From: an uncultured Anaeromyxobacter sp. | GTDB lineage: Bacteria; Myxococcota; Myxococcia; Myxococcales; Anaeromyxobacteraceae | Direction of reading: 5' to 3' | Assembly: GCA_903874275.1 (NCBI GenBank) | Contig: CAIQRS010000017.1 | Span: 1-64,000 of the forward strand | Length of the DNA stretch: 64,000 nt | Shown: in pieces, positions 55,538-63,735 of the stretch | How the letters are laid out: every line of letters begins with the position of its first letter | Numbering within the stretch: the first letter of the stretch is position 1 | Translations under genes and position numbers: made by a program | The notes under the pieces: generated by a model | The model's input: only the letters and a program-made list of their open reading frames with translations | Database searches by the model: none | What the model was told of the DNA's origin: nothing

Positions 55538-56950
55538 CTACACGGCGGGGGGGTGCCGGGCGGTCGGGGCGGACCCGCGCCGGCCGCGGATCGGCAGGAT
55601 CTCCCGGGAAGCCACGCGCCGGAAGCGCAGGAAGAGGGCCACCGCCACCGCCGAGAGCCCGATGAGCAGCCCCCACCAGAGGCCGGTGACTCCCCACCCC
55701 AGGACGAGCCCGAGCCCCAGCGCGGCCGGCATGCCCAGCGCCCAGTGGCCCGCCAGGTTGGCCCAGAGGGTGAAGCGGGTGTCCCCCGCGCCGCGCAGGA
55801 CCCCGGCTCCGACCGCCTGGATCCCGTCCGAGACCTGGAAGAGCCCGGCCACGACGAGAAGCGGCGTGGTGGCGGCGACCACCGCCGGGTCGGAGCTCAT
55901 GGCCCTCGCGAAGAGCCCCGGGAAGAGGACGAAGGCGAGGCCCCAGGCCGACATCAGGGCCGCCCCGGTCCCGAAGGCCACCATCCCGGCGCGGCGCGCG
56001 GCGGGCGAGTCGCCGGAGCCGACGGCCCAGCCCACCCGGACCGACCCGGCGTTGCCGATTCCCACCGCCGCGTTGAAGGAGAAGGAGGCCAGCGCGATGG
56101 CCACCTGGTGGGCCGCCATGGGCACCGCGCCGAGACGGCCGGCCAGGATTCCCACCATGGCGAAGAGCCCGACCTCGGCGGCCATGTGGAGGCCGACCGG
56201 CGCCCCGACATCCACCGCCAGTCGCATCTCGCCGAGCACCGGCCGGCGCACCCAGCTCCCTTCCACCGGGATCCGCCCGGCTGCCCAGGCCACGAAGGCG
56301 GCCTGGAGCCAGGTGGCGACCGCGGTGGCGACGCCCGAGCCCACCGCGCCGAGCGGCGGGATGGCGCGCAGCGGCCCGGCCCAGGCGGGAAGGGTCGCGC
56401 CGCCGAAGACCAGCAGGAGGTCGAGGAGCAGGTTCACCACGTTGGCCATCACCGCCGAGAGCACGACGGCCCGGGGCGCGTTCGAGCCCTGGAGGTAGGA
56501 GCGCGCGGCGAAGAAGAAGAGCAGGGCGGGCAGGCTGGGCAGGCGGGCCAGGAGGTGGCCGGAGGCCTGCGACGCCACATCGGGCGCGATCCCCAGCGGA
56601 CCGAGCAGAAGCGGCACGAAGCCCAGCGGGACGCAGAGGAGGGTGCCGATGACGAGGGAGAGCCATGCACCCTGCCAGAGGAAGTGGCGGGCGCGCCTCC
56701 CGTCCCCGGCGCCGAGCGCCTGCGACACCAGCGGGTCGAGCCCCATCATCGTGCCCATTCCCAGCACCGACACGGCGAAGAAGAGCAGCGACCCGAGCCC
56801 GACCCCGGCCAGCTGCGCCGCCCCGGCCCGTCCGACCACGGCCGCGTCCACCACGCCCATGAGCGACTGCCCGGCGTTGGCGATCGCCAGCGGCACGGCG
56901 AGCCGGACGAGCGCGCGCACCTCGGTGCGGGTGGGGGAGGAGGGCTTCAC
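55538..56950 (-). CDS. MATE-family efflux transporter
   Basis: 470 residues from GTG 56950; the open frame continues upstream into the divergent gene. Twelve membrane spans in two similar halves: VRLAVPLAIANAGQSLMGVVDAAVVGRAGAAQLAGVGLGSLLFF and GMGTMMGLDPLVSQALGAGDGRRARHFLWQGAWLS in the first, VGLHMAAEVGLFAMVGILAGRLGAVPMAAHQVAIALASFSFNAAVGIGNAGSVRVGWAVGSGD in the second. It exports drugs or metabolites with Na+ or H+. First gene of the run leading to rtcB. Confidence 0.92.
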   Translation of the reverse strand: MKPSSPTRTEVRALVRLAVPLAIANAGQSLMGVVDAAVVGRAGAAQLAGVGLGSLLFFAVSVLGMGTMMGLDPLVSQALGAGDGRRARHFLWQGAWLSLVIGTLLCVPLGFVPLLLGPLGIAPDVASQASGHLLARLPSLPALLFFFAARSYLQGSNAPRAVVLSAVMANVVNLLLDLLLVFGGATLPAWAGPLRAIPPLGAVGSGVATAVATWLQAAFVAWAAGRIPVEGSWVRRPVLGEMRLAVDVGAPVGLHMAAEVGLFAMVGILAGRLGAVPMAAHQVAIALASFSFNAAVGIGNAGSVRVGWAVGSGDSPAARRAGMVAFGTGAALMSAWGLAFVLFPGLFARAMSSDPAVVAATTPLLVVAGLFQVSDGIQAVGAGVLRGAGDTRFTLWANLAGHWALGMPAALGLGLVLGWGVTGLWWGLLIGLSAVAVALFLRFRRVASREILPIRGRRGSAPTARHPPAV

Positions 56951-57010
56951 GGGCGCGCGAACATAACGGGGCCAGCCATGGCGGCAAAGCGGGTAAGCTC
57001 GAAGGCCTGG

Positions 57011-58372
57011 ATGACCACCGGCTCCGCGCGCTCCCCCTGGTGGGGATTCTCCGCCGTGTCGGTGGGGGTCTTCATGGCCACGCTGGACGGGAGCGTCGTC
57101 AACGTGGCGCTCCCGGCCATCCGGGGGCACTTCGGCGCCTCCATCGGGAGCGTCGAGGCGGTGGTGAGCGTCTACCTCCTGGTCATCTCGGCGGCCCTGC
57201 TGGCGGCCGGGAGGCTCGGCGACGTGATGGGGCGGCGGCGGGTCTTCACCGGGGGGATGCTCCTCTTCACCCTGGGTTCAGGGCTGTGCGGCTTCGCCTG
57301 GTCGCTTCCGGTCCTGGTGGCGGCGCGCGGGGTCCAGGCGCTGGGGGCCTCGGCCATGATGTCGATGGCGCCGGCCATCGTGACCGCGATCTTCCCCCGC
57401 GCGCACCGGGGGCAGGCCCTCGGTGCGGTCTCCAGCGTGGTGGCGGCCGGCCTCACCGCCGGTGCGCCCATCGGCGGGGCCATCCTCTCCTTCACCTCCT
57501 GGCACGCCATCTTCCTGGTGAACCTGCCGGTCGGCGTCGCCGGCGCCGTCTGGGCGTGGCGCACGCTCCCGGAGGAGGCCGCCGGGGAGCGGCCGCCGTT
57601 CGACTGGCCGGGGGCGCTCTGGCTGGGCGCGGCGCTGGCCACCGCCATCGGCGCGCTGGAGGCCGCCCCGCACTCCGGCCGCCTGGCCCTGGGGCTCGTC
57701 GCCGCGGCCGGGGTCGCGTCGGTCCTCCTCTGGCGGGCCGAGCGGGCCCGCACGGCGCCGCTCGTGGATCCGGCGCTGCTCGGGGACCGGACCATCTCCC
57801 TGGGGCTCGTGGCGGCCCTCCTCTCCTACGCCGCGGTCTTCCACCAGATGCTGCTCTCCCCCTTCTTCCTCGCCGACGTGAAGGGGCTCGGGCAGATGAA
57901 GCTCGCCGCGGCGCTGACCGTCGTCCCCATCTCCCTCATGCTCACCTCGCCCGTGTCGGGCTGGTTCTCCGACCGGCACGGACCGCGGATCCCCCAGGTG
58001 GCGGGCGGCGCGATGCTGGCGGCCGGGCTGGCCTGGCTCGCCCTCGCCGACGGGACCACCCCGATGTGGGCCATCGCCTGCGGGCTGGCGCTGGAGGGGG
58101 GCGGGATGGGGCTCTTCCAGCCGCCCAACAACAGCGCGGTGATGGGGGCGCTCCCGCCGGGAAAGCTGGGCTCGGGCGGGGGGCTCCTCGCCACCTCGCG
58201 CAACGTGGGCATGGTGCTGGGGGTGGCCACCGGCGGGTTGCTCTTCGAGATCGGGGAGCGGACCTCGTTCCTGGTCGGCTGGCGGCTCGCGCTGGGGTCG
58301 GGGGCGGTGCTGGCGCTCGGGGCGGGGCTGCTCGCGCTGGTGAAGCCGGACGACGGTCGATTGGAACGGTAG
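57011..58372 (+). CDS. MFS drug/metabolite exporter (DHA2 type)
   Basis: 453 residues from ATG 57011 with GAAGG upstream; ATG 56978 would add eleven. About fourteen spans. Motifs of the 14-span DHA2 group: FMATLDGSVVNVALPAIRGHFGAS, GRLGDVMGRRRVFTGG (motif A) and LGAVSSVVAAGLTAGAPIGGAILSFTSWHAIFLVNLPVGVAG (antiporter motif C). It exports small molecules by proton exchange. Divergent from the MATE gene. Confidence 0.9.
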   Translation: MTTGSARSPWWGFSAVSVGVFMATLDGSVVNVALPAIRGHFGASIGSVEAVVSVYLLVISAALLAAGRLGDVMGRRRVFTGGMLLFTLGSGLCGFAWSLPVLVAARGVQALGASAMMSMAPAIVTAIFPRAHRGQALGAVSSVVAAGLTAGAPIGGAILSFTSWHAIFLVNLPVGVAGAVWAWRTLPEEAAGERPPFDWPGALWLGAALATAIGALEAAPHSGRLALGLVAAAGVASVLLWRAERARTAPLVDPALLGDRTISLGLVAALLSYAAVFHQMLLSPFFLADVKGLGQMKLAAALTVVPISLMLTSPVSGWFSDRHGPRIPQVAGGAMLAAGLAWLALADGTTPMWAIACGLALEGGGMGLFQPPNNSAVMGALPPGKLGSGGGLLATSRNVGMVLGVATGGLLFEIGERTSFLVGWRLALGSGAVLALGAGLLALVKPDDGRLER

Positions 58373-58412
58373 GGCCCCGGGGGCAGGGCGTTGTCCGTGC
58401 TCCTCCTGCGTG

Positions 58413-58427
58413 TTACAAGTTCTTACA
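58413..58427 (+). repeat. Direct repeats before toxin-antitoxin operon
   Basis: TTACA occurs at 58413-58417 and again at 58423-58427, exactly 10 bp apart, one helical turn. Ribbon-helix-helix antitoxins commonly bind such paired sites. The repeats overlap the likely -10 region of the antitoxin gene. Confidence 0.5.
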
Positions 58428-58429
58428 CC

Positions 58430-58645
58430 GTGGCGACCCTGACCATCCGCCTTCCCGACCAGCTCCGGCGCGAGCTGGAGCGCCTGGCCCGCCGCCGCGG
58501 GCGTCCCGCTGGTGAGCTGGTCCGGGACTCGCTCCGCCGCTACATGGCGGTCGAGCGCTTCCGGTCGCTTCGCGAGGGAGCGCTCCCCTACGCCAGGGCC
58601 CGTGGCCTGCTCACCGACGAGGACGTGTTCAAGAGCATCTCTTGA
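58430..58645 (+). CDS. Ribbon-helix-helix antitoxin
   Basis: 71 residues from GTG 58430: VATLTIRLPDQLRRELERLARRRGRPAGELVRDSLRRYMAVERFRSLREGALPYARARGLLTDEDVFKSIS. The beta strand TLTIRLP and two helices are those of CopG/MetJ-type antitoxins; the tail would wrap around the toxin. A TTG at 58391 opens the same frame but its residues precede the domain and include the putative operator. No ribosome binding site is evident before the GTG. It overlaps the PIN toxin gene by TTGA. Confidence 0.85.
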   Translation: MATLTIRLPDQLRRELERLARRRGRPAGELVRDSLRRYMAVERFRSLREGALPYARARGLLTDEDVFKSIS

Positions 58646-59040
58646 GGGTGGTCCTCGACACCAACGTGCTCCTGGCGGCCTTCGCGACCCACGGCCTCTG
58701 CGAGGCCGTCCTCGAGCAGACCCTCGCGGCGCACGAGCTCGTCCTCTCCGAGCACATCCTGGGAGAGGTCGAGCGTCACCTGACGGGGAAGTTCCGGATG
58801 CCGGAGGGCCGTGCCAGGGAGGTCGTCCGCTTCCTCCGCGGCCAGGCGGAGATGGTGGAGCCGGCCTCGGTTCCCGGCAAGACCGTGAAGGACCGGACCG
58901 ACCTCCCGGTGCTGGGAACCGCTTCCGCGGGGGACTGTGACCTGCTCGTCACGGGAGATGCGGAACTCCTGGGGCTCGGGAGCTTCGGCGGGATCCCCGT
59001 GGTGAGCCCCCGGCAGTGCTTCGAGCGCTTCGGCGCGTAG
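58642..59040 (+). CDS. PIN-domain toxin
   Basis: 132 residues from a TTG overlapping the antitoxin stop. RVVLDTNVLLAAFATHG supplies the first catalytic Asp, LVLSEHILGEVERHL the Glu, and VKDRTDLPVLGTASAGDCDLLVTGDAELL the later Asp residues, as in the COG1569 PIN toxin group. It would be an Mg-dependent ribonuclease held in check by the RHH partner. The active-site acids appear intact. Confidence 0.88.
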   Translation: MRVVLDTNVLLAAFATHGLCEAVLEQTLAAHELVLSEHILGEVERHLTGKFRMPEGRAREVVRFLRGQAEMVEPASVPGKTVKDRTDLPVLGTASAGDCDLLVTGDAELLGLGSFGGIPVVSPRQCFERFGA

Positions 59041-59086
59041 CGGCCCGGTACTGGACGGACATTCAGAGCCGTGGCACGATGCCGGC

Positions 59087-59626
59087 GTGGTGGTCGTCGG
59101 CGTCGATCCGGGCACGCAGCGGTGCGGCTACGGTGTGGTGGCGAGGACGGGTTCCCGGCTCCGGGTGGTCGAGTCGGGAGTGCTCGTGCCGGGCGACCAT
59201 GACCTGCCGCACCGGCTCGCCATCATCCTCGACGGGCTCGAGGCCCTCTTCGCACGGGCCGGGGCCGACGCCGTGGCGGTCGAGACCGTGTTCGCCGGGG
59301 TGTCGCCCCGTTCCGCGCTGGTCCTCGGGCAGGCCCGCGGGGTGGTGCTCGCCGCGGCCGCTCGCTCCGGCCTTCCGGTCGTCGAGTACGCGCCCCAGCA
59401 GGCCAAGCTCGCCCTCACCGGAAACGGCCGGGCCGAGAAGGCTCAGATGGTCCACATGGTCCGGGCCCTCTTCGGCGTCGAGGCGCTGCTCGCCGACGAG
59501 GCCGACGCCATCGCGCTCGCGGTCTGCCACATCGGCCGGGGCCCCCACCGCGCGCCGGCCCCGCGCGCTTCTCCGCCGCGGCGCACGCCGCTGCCGCGAC
59601 CCCGTCGCGCCCGGGGTGCCGCGTGA
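59087..59626 (+). CDS. ruvC: Holliday junction resolvase RuvC
   Basis: 179 residues from GTG 59087. Catalytic acids: Asp7 in [14 protein letters not shown], Glu in AVETVFAG, and the final pair in [31 protein letters not shown] is the DNA-contacting region. It cleaves Holliday junctions. The C-terminal 25 residues are Arg/Pro-rich and not conserved. Overlaps ruvA by GTGA. Confidence 0.95.
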   Translation: MVVVGVDPGTQRCGYGVVARTGSRLRVVESGVLVPGDHDLPHRLAIILDGLEALFARAGADAVAVETVFAGVSPRSALVLGQARGVVLAAAARSGLPVVEYAPQQAKLALTGNGRAEKAQMVHMVRALFGVEALLADEADAIALAVCHIGRGPHRAPAPRASPPRRTPLPRPRRARGAA

Positions 59627-60213
59627 TCGCCCACGTCGAGGGGATGGTCGTCGAGAAGCGCGAGGGCGCGGTGGTGCTCGACGTGAACGGCGTCGGATAC
59701 CTGCTCCACGTCTCGGCCACCTGCCTGGCCGCCCTTCCACCCGGGGAGCGGGTCCGGCTGCGCTCGTACATGCACGTCCGGGAGGACGCGCTCGACCTCT
59801 TCGGCTTCGCCACCGAGGAGGAGGAGGCGGTGTTCCGAGCGCTCATCGGCGTGAAGGGCGTGGGCCCCCGCGCGGCGCAGAACATCCTCTCCGGCATCGA
59901 GCCGCGCGACCTGGCGGCCGCGGTGGCCACGGGCGACGTGGCCCGGCTCACCAAGGTGCCGGGCATCGGCAAGAAGACCGCCGAGCGGCTGGTGCTCGAG
60001 CTGAAGGACAAGCTGCTCGCGCTGGCTCGCGCCGCCTCTCCGCGAAGGGGCGGCCCGCGCGGCGGGGTCTCCGACCAGCTCGAGCAGGCCCTGGTCGGCC
60101 TCGGCTACAAGCCCCAGCAGGCCGCGCAGGCGGTCGAGTCGCTGGCCGGTTCCACCGACGGGCGCACCCTCGAGGAGCTCCTGCGCGACGCCCTCAAGCG
60201 GTTGCGCGGGTAG
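59623..60213 (+). CDS. ruvA: Holliday junction branch migration protein RuvA
   Basis: 196 residues. OB-fold start ([31 protein letters not shown]), two helix-hairpin-helix motifs ([19 protein letters not shown] and [23 protein letters not shown]), and a C-terminal domain that contacts RuvB ([21 protein letters not shown]). It binds four-way junctions. Starts within the end of ruvC; ruvB lies beyond an opposite-strand gene. Confidence 0.95.
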   Translation: MIAHVEGMVVEKREGAVVLDVNGVGYLLHVSATCLAALPPGERVRLRSYMHVREDALDLFGFATEEEEAVFRALIGVKGVGPRAAQNILSGIEPRDLAAAVATGDVARLTKVPGIGKKTAERLVLELKDKLLALARAASPRRGGPRGGVSDQLEQALVGLGYKPQQAAQAVESLAGSTDGRTLEELLRDALKRLRG

Positions 60214-60223
60214 GCTTTCGCCC

Positions 60224-60619
60224 TCACTCCACGAAGATGGTCACCGTGGCCGCCGGCTGCTGCACCGCGGTCCAGGTCACGGCGCCCAGGTCGGTGAGGG
60301 GCGGGGTCACCGCGCCTGCGTAGCCCGGCACCTGGATGTCGTAGGGGAGGGTGGGGTCGGCCGTGAAGTAGTAGAGCGTCGGGTCGCCGTTGATGAAGTA
60401 GACCGGGGTCCGGGCCGCCACGTGGATGCACCACGGGTTGCAGACGCCGGCCGAGATCACCACGGTGTCGGATGCGACCGCCGCGGCGCGGGTGCAGGGG
60501 ACGAGCGGGCCCGGGGGCACGGGCGGCTCGAGCCGCGCGCACGCGGCGACCCCCAGCGCGGCGGCGACCGAGGCCACCCCGCGAAAGAAGCCCAATCGCC
60601 CGTCATGCCGGTCGGACAC
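60224..60619 (-). CDS. Small cupredoxin-like lipoprotein
   Basis: 131 residues from GTG 60619, after which a signal with lipobox (VAAALGVAACARL) appears. The body (DTVVISAGVCNPWCIHVAARTPVYFINGDPTLYYFTADPTLPYDI ... AVTWTAVQQPAATVTIFVE) looks like a small beta sandwich related to cupredoxins, with a CNPWC pair but no clear complete copper site. It is inserted antisense between ruvA and ruvB. Function unknown. Confidence 0.7.
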   Translation of the reverse strand: MSDRHDGRLGFFRGVASVAAALGVAACARLEPPVPPGPLVPCTRAAAVASDTVVISAGVCNPWCIHVAARTPVYFINGDPTLYYFTADPTLPYDIQVPGYAGAVTPPLTDLGAVTWTAVQQPAATVTIFVE

Positions 60620-60637
60620 GGGTGCTACATTACCCGC

Positions 60638-61666
60638 ATGTCGGTACGGCCGGCGCGCGACGTTTCGGGGAGGGTCCAGGAGGGAGAGGAGCGGCTCGAG
60701 CAGTCGCTCCGGCCGGCCAGCTTCGACGAGTACGTCGGGCAGAAGAAGCTCGTGGACAACTTCCGGGTCTACTCCCAGGCGGCCCGGAAGCGCGGCGAGG
60801 CCCTCGACCACGTGCTCCTCTCCGGCCCCCCGGGCCTCGGCAAGACCTCGCTCGCCCACATCCTCTCCACGGAGCTGGGCGTCGCGCTCCACGTGACGAG
60901 CGGCCCCGCCCTCGTGAAGAAGGGGGACCTGGCCGGCCTCCTCACCGCGCTCGCGCCCCGCGACATCCTCTTCATCGACGAGATCCACCGGCTCTCACCC
61001 GCCGTGGAGGAGGCCCTCTACCCGGCCATGGAGGACTACCGCTTCGACGTGGTCCTCGGCGCCGGGCTGGGCGCCCAGACCATGGAGATGAAGCTCGAGC
61101 GCTTCACGCTGGTGGGAGCCACCACCCGCACCGGGCTGCTGGCCAGCCCGCTGCGCGACCGGTTCCCCATCCAGGAGCGGCTCGACTACTACGCCCCGGC
61201 CGACCTCATGGAGATCGCCATCCGGGCGGCGCGCAAGCTCGCACTCCCGGTGGACCCCGCCGGCGTCGAGGAGCTGGCCCGCCGCGCCCGTGGCACGCCG
61301 CGCATCGCCATCCGGCTGCTGCTCCGGGCCCGCGACTTCGCCCAGGTCGAGGGGAACGGCCGGATCGACCCGGCCATCGTCCAGCGCACGCTCACCCGCC
61401 TCGAGGTGGACGCCTCCGGGCTCGACGCCATGGACCGGCGCATCCTCACGGTCGTCGTGGACGTCTTCGGCGGAGGCCCGGTGGGCATCGAGGCCATCGC
61501 CGCGGCGGTGGGCGAGGAGCGGGACACCATCGAGGACGTCTACGAGCCGTTCCTGGTGCGCGAGGGGTACCTGGCGCGCACCCCGCGCGGCCGGGTGGCG
61601 CTGCCGCCCGCCTACGCGCACCTGGGGCGCGACCGCCCCCGCGGAGGCCAGGACCCGCTGTTCTAG
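60638..61666 (+). CDS. ruvB: Holliday junction branch migration ATPase RuvB
   Basis: 342 residues. Walker A GPPGLGKTS, Walker B LFIDEIHRL, sensor 1 GATTRTG, arginine finger LRDRFPIQERLDYY, and the winged-helix C-terminal domain (GGGPVGIEAIAAAVGEERDTIEDVYEPFLVREGYLARTPRGRVALPPAYAHLG). The ring motor that drives branch migration with RuvA. It is 424 bp from ruvA and must have its own promoter, or be read through the antisense gene. Confidence 0.96.
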   Translation: MSVRPARDVSGRVQEGEERLEQSLRPASFDEYVGQKKLVDNFRVYSQAARKRGEALDHVLLSGPPGLGKTSLAHILSTELGVALHVTSGPALVKKGDLAGLLTALAPRDILFIDEIHRLSPAVEEALYPAMEDYRFDVVLGAGLGAQTMEMKLERFTLVGATTRTGLLASPLRDRFPIQERLDYYAPADLMEIAIRAARKLALPVDPAGVEELARRARGTPRIAIRLLLRARDFAQVEGNGRIDPAIVQRTLTRLEVDASGLDAMDRRILTVVVDVFGGGPVGIEAIAAAVGEERDTIEDVYEPFLVREGYLARTPRGRVALPPAYAHLGRDRPRGGQDPLF

Positions 61667-61667
61667 G

Positions 61668-62426
61668 TCACCACGCCGATCCGCGACGCCGCTGCGTCGC
61701 CATCACCAGCGCCTTCGTCACCACCCATCCGAAGACGAACCCGCCCACGTGGGCGAAGAAGGCCACGCCCGACCCGATCCCTCCCAGGAAGGCGTAGAGC
61801 ACCTGCAGGACGAACCACAGCCCGATGAAGAATCCCGCCGGGAGGTGGACGATGCGGATGAAGAAGAAGATCGGGATGGCGGTGAGCACGCGCGCCCGCG
61901 GAAAGAAGACCATGTAGGCGGCCATCACCCCGGCGATGGCCCCGCTCGCGCCCACCATGGGCATGAGCGGGTCTCCCTGCGCCAGCGAGAGCAGCGTCTG
62001 CGCTGCTGCTGCGGCGATCCCGCTCGCCAGGTAGAAACCGATGAAGCGCACCCGGCCCAGCACGTCCTCGACGTTGGGACCGAACACCCAGAGGAAGAGC
62101 AGGTTCCCGAGCAGGTGGAGGAGCCCACCGTGGAGGAACATGCTCGTGAGGATCGTGAACGGGGGGGACACGAGGTCTCGCGGCCCGATGTCCCGGAAGG
62201 TCACGACCTCCCACGGGATCGCGCCCCCGATGAGGGCGGTGTAGTTGATCCCCTGCTCGAACCTCGCCAGGACGTCGCCGAAGGGCAGGCCCGGCGCGTT
62301 CGCCACCCCGGTGATCCGGATCGCGAACCAGGCTTGCCAGCCGAAGGCCAGGGCGTTCGCCAGCAGCAGCGCCCAGGTCACGGCCGGGACCCGGTGGACC
62401 GGGATGTCGTTCTTGAGCGGGATCAC
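61668..62426 (-). CDS. Rhomboid-family intramembrane serine protease
   Basis: 252 residues from GTG 62426, chosen because homology starts at IPLKNDIPVHRVPAVTWALLLANALAF; the frame is open to 62522. The catalytic serine is in MVGASGAIAGVMAAY and the histidine in GVAFFAHVGGFVFGWV; FTILTSMFLHGGLLHLLGNLLFLWVFGPNVED is the conserved early region. It cleaves membrane proteins within the bilayer. Its stop is 1 bp beyond the ruvB stop, convergent. Confidence 0.93.
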   Translation of the reverse strand: MIPLKNDIPVHRVPAVTWALLLANALAFGWQAWFAIRITGVANAPGLPFGDVLARFEQGINYTALIGGAIPWEVVTFRDIGPRDLVSPPFTILTSMFLHGGLLHLLGNLLFLWVFGPNVEDVLGRVRFIGFYLASGIAAAAAQTLLSLAQGDPLMPMVGASGAIAGVMAAYMVFFPRARVLTAIPIFFFIRIVHLPAGFFIGLWFVLQVLYAFLGGIGSGVAFFAHVGGFVFGWVVTKALVMATQRRRGSAW

Positions 62427-62754
62427 ACGTCGTTCCAGGCGTGGGGCGGCTCGTGGGGGCGACCCCGGAGGTCGTATACCCGAAACCGCCTGGGACTGCG
62501 CTAGCCTGCAGAACCGCGACAAAGTTGTCAGGGCTGTTCGGCAAGGGCTACAGGGAATCGCAAACGCAAATACTGGCTTTCCGGGATGAAAATGGTTAAA
62601 TCCTCGTCATATCGGATGGATGAGGACATTTCTTCCTTCCGGTAAGAACTACTTCACCCAGGCATTGTTATTGCTCCTTCACATGGCGCGACGCTTTTAC
62701 GCGGTGCGGCATGGCGGGCTGGCGGGTTGGTGGCAGCTTGGGAGGTATCGAGAC
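62427..62754 (+). other. AT-richer intergenic region and lpxC leader with hairpin
   Basis: About 328 bp without a gene, clearly richer in A+T than its surroundings. A possible promoter is TTGTCA (62525-62530) followed after 17 bp by CTACAG. A hairpin (62601-62610 with 62616-62626, one bulged base, loop ATCGG) is followed by a pyrimidine-rich run, which could be a terminator or an attenuator. The lpxC frame stays open to an ATG at 62620, but that codon lies inside the hairpin. Confidence 0.5.
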
Positions 62755-63678
62755 ATGGGCTACTGGAATCAGCGAACCTTGGCGAAGCGCGTGACCTGCT
62801 CGGGGGTGGGCCTCCACTCGGGCCGTCCCGTGTCGCTCACGCTCGCTCCGGCCGCCGCCGACAGCGGCATCCGGTTCGTGCGCATGGACCTCGGCGTCGA
62901 GGTCCCCGCCCGCGCCGAGCACGTCGCCGACACCACCCTCTCCACCAACCTGGCCATCGGGAAGGCCCGCATCCACACCGTCGAGCACGTCCTCTCGGCC
63001 CTCACCGGCATGGGAATCGACAACTGCCGCATCGAGGTGGACGGTCCGGAGATCCCCATCCTCGACGGCTCCTCGGCCCCCTTCGTGGCCCTCATCCGCG
63101 AGGGCGGCGTCGCCGAGCAGCCCACCGGCAAGCAGTTCATCATCATGGAGCGGGCCGTCGAGGTCCGCGACGGCGACAAACTGGCCCGCCTCGAGCCGGC
63201 CGACGCGCTCACCATGGAGTTCACGGTCGATTTCAAGCACCCGCTGGTCACCGACCAGGCCTTCCGCTTCGCCTTCTCCGACCGCAACTACGAGCGGGAG
63301 GTGGCGCGCGCCCGCACCTTCTGCTTCCTGCGCGACATCGAGATGATGAAGAAGGCCGGCCTGGCCCGGGGCGGCAGCCTCGAGAACGCCATCGTGGTGG
63401 ACGAGTTCTCCATCCTGAACCCGGAGGGGCTGCGCTTCCCCGACGAGTTCGCCCGCCACAAGGTGCTCGACGCCATCGGCGACCTGTCGCTCTTCGGACT
63501 CCCGGTCATCGGCCACTTCCGCGCCTACAAGAGCGGGCACGGCCTGAACCAGGCCCTCGTCGCCAAGGTCCTCGGTGACCCGACGAGCCACCGGGTGGTG
63601 CGGGTCAGCGCCGAGAAGGAACTCGAGCCGCTGCGGGTCCGGCTGCCGAAGCTCGCCCCCGCGCAGCAGCACGCCTAG
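62755..63678 (+). CDS. lpxC: UDP-3-O-acyl-N-acetylglucosamine deacetylase
   Basis: 307 residues from ATG 62755, with GGGAGG 9 bp before it. RTLAKRVTCSGVGLHSGRPVSLTLAPA begins the family; zinc ligands are His in HTVEHVLSALTG and the His/Asp of FARHKVLDAIGDLSLFG, and KSGHGLNQALV holds the catalytic His. It carries out the first committed step of lipid A synthesis, so the organism has a Gram-negative outer membrane with LPS. Long leader upstream. Confidence 0.96.
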   Translation: MGYWNQRTLAKRVTCSGVGLHSGRPVSLTLAPAAADSGIRFVRMDLGVEVPARAEHVADTTLSTNLAIGKARIHTVEHVLSALTGMGIDNCRIEVDGPEIPILDGSSAPFVALIREGGVAEQPTGKQFIIMERAVEVRDGDKLARLEPADALTMEFTVDFKHPLVTDQAFRFAFSDRNYEREVARARTFCFLRDIEMMKKAGLARGGSLENAIVVDEFSILNPEGLRFPDEFARHKVLDAIGDLSLFGLPVIGHFRAYKSGHGLNQALVAKVLGDPTSHRVVRVSAEKELEPLRVRLPKLAPAQQHA

Positions 63679-63735
63679 CGCCCCGGGCGAGCGCCGAATC
63701 CTGTCGCACCCCGCGCCCTTGCGGTAAAAGGGGCA

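Noticed and set aside
54212-57010. Upstream part of a 1,386-residue frame leading into the MFS gene
   Set aside because: Antisense to rtcB and the MATE gene; only the part from about 57011 has membrane spans and MFS motifs.
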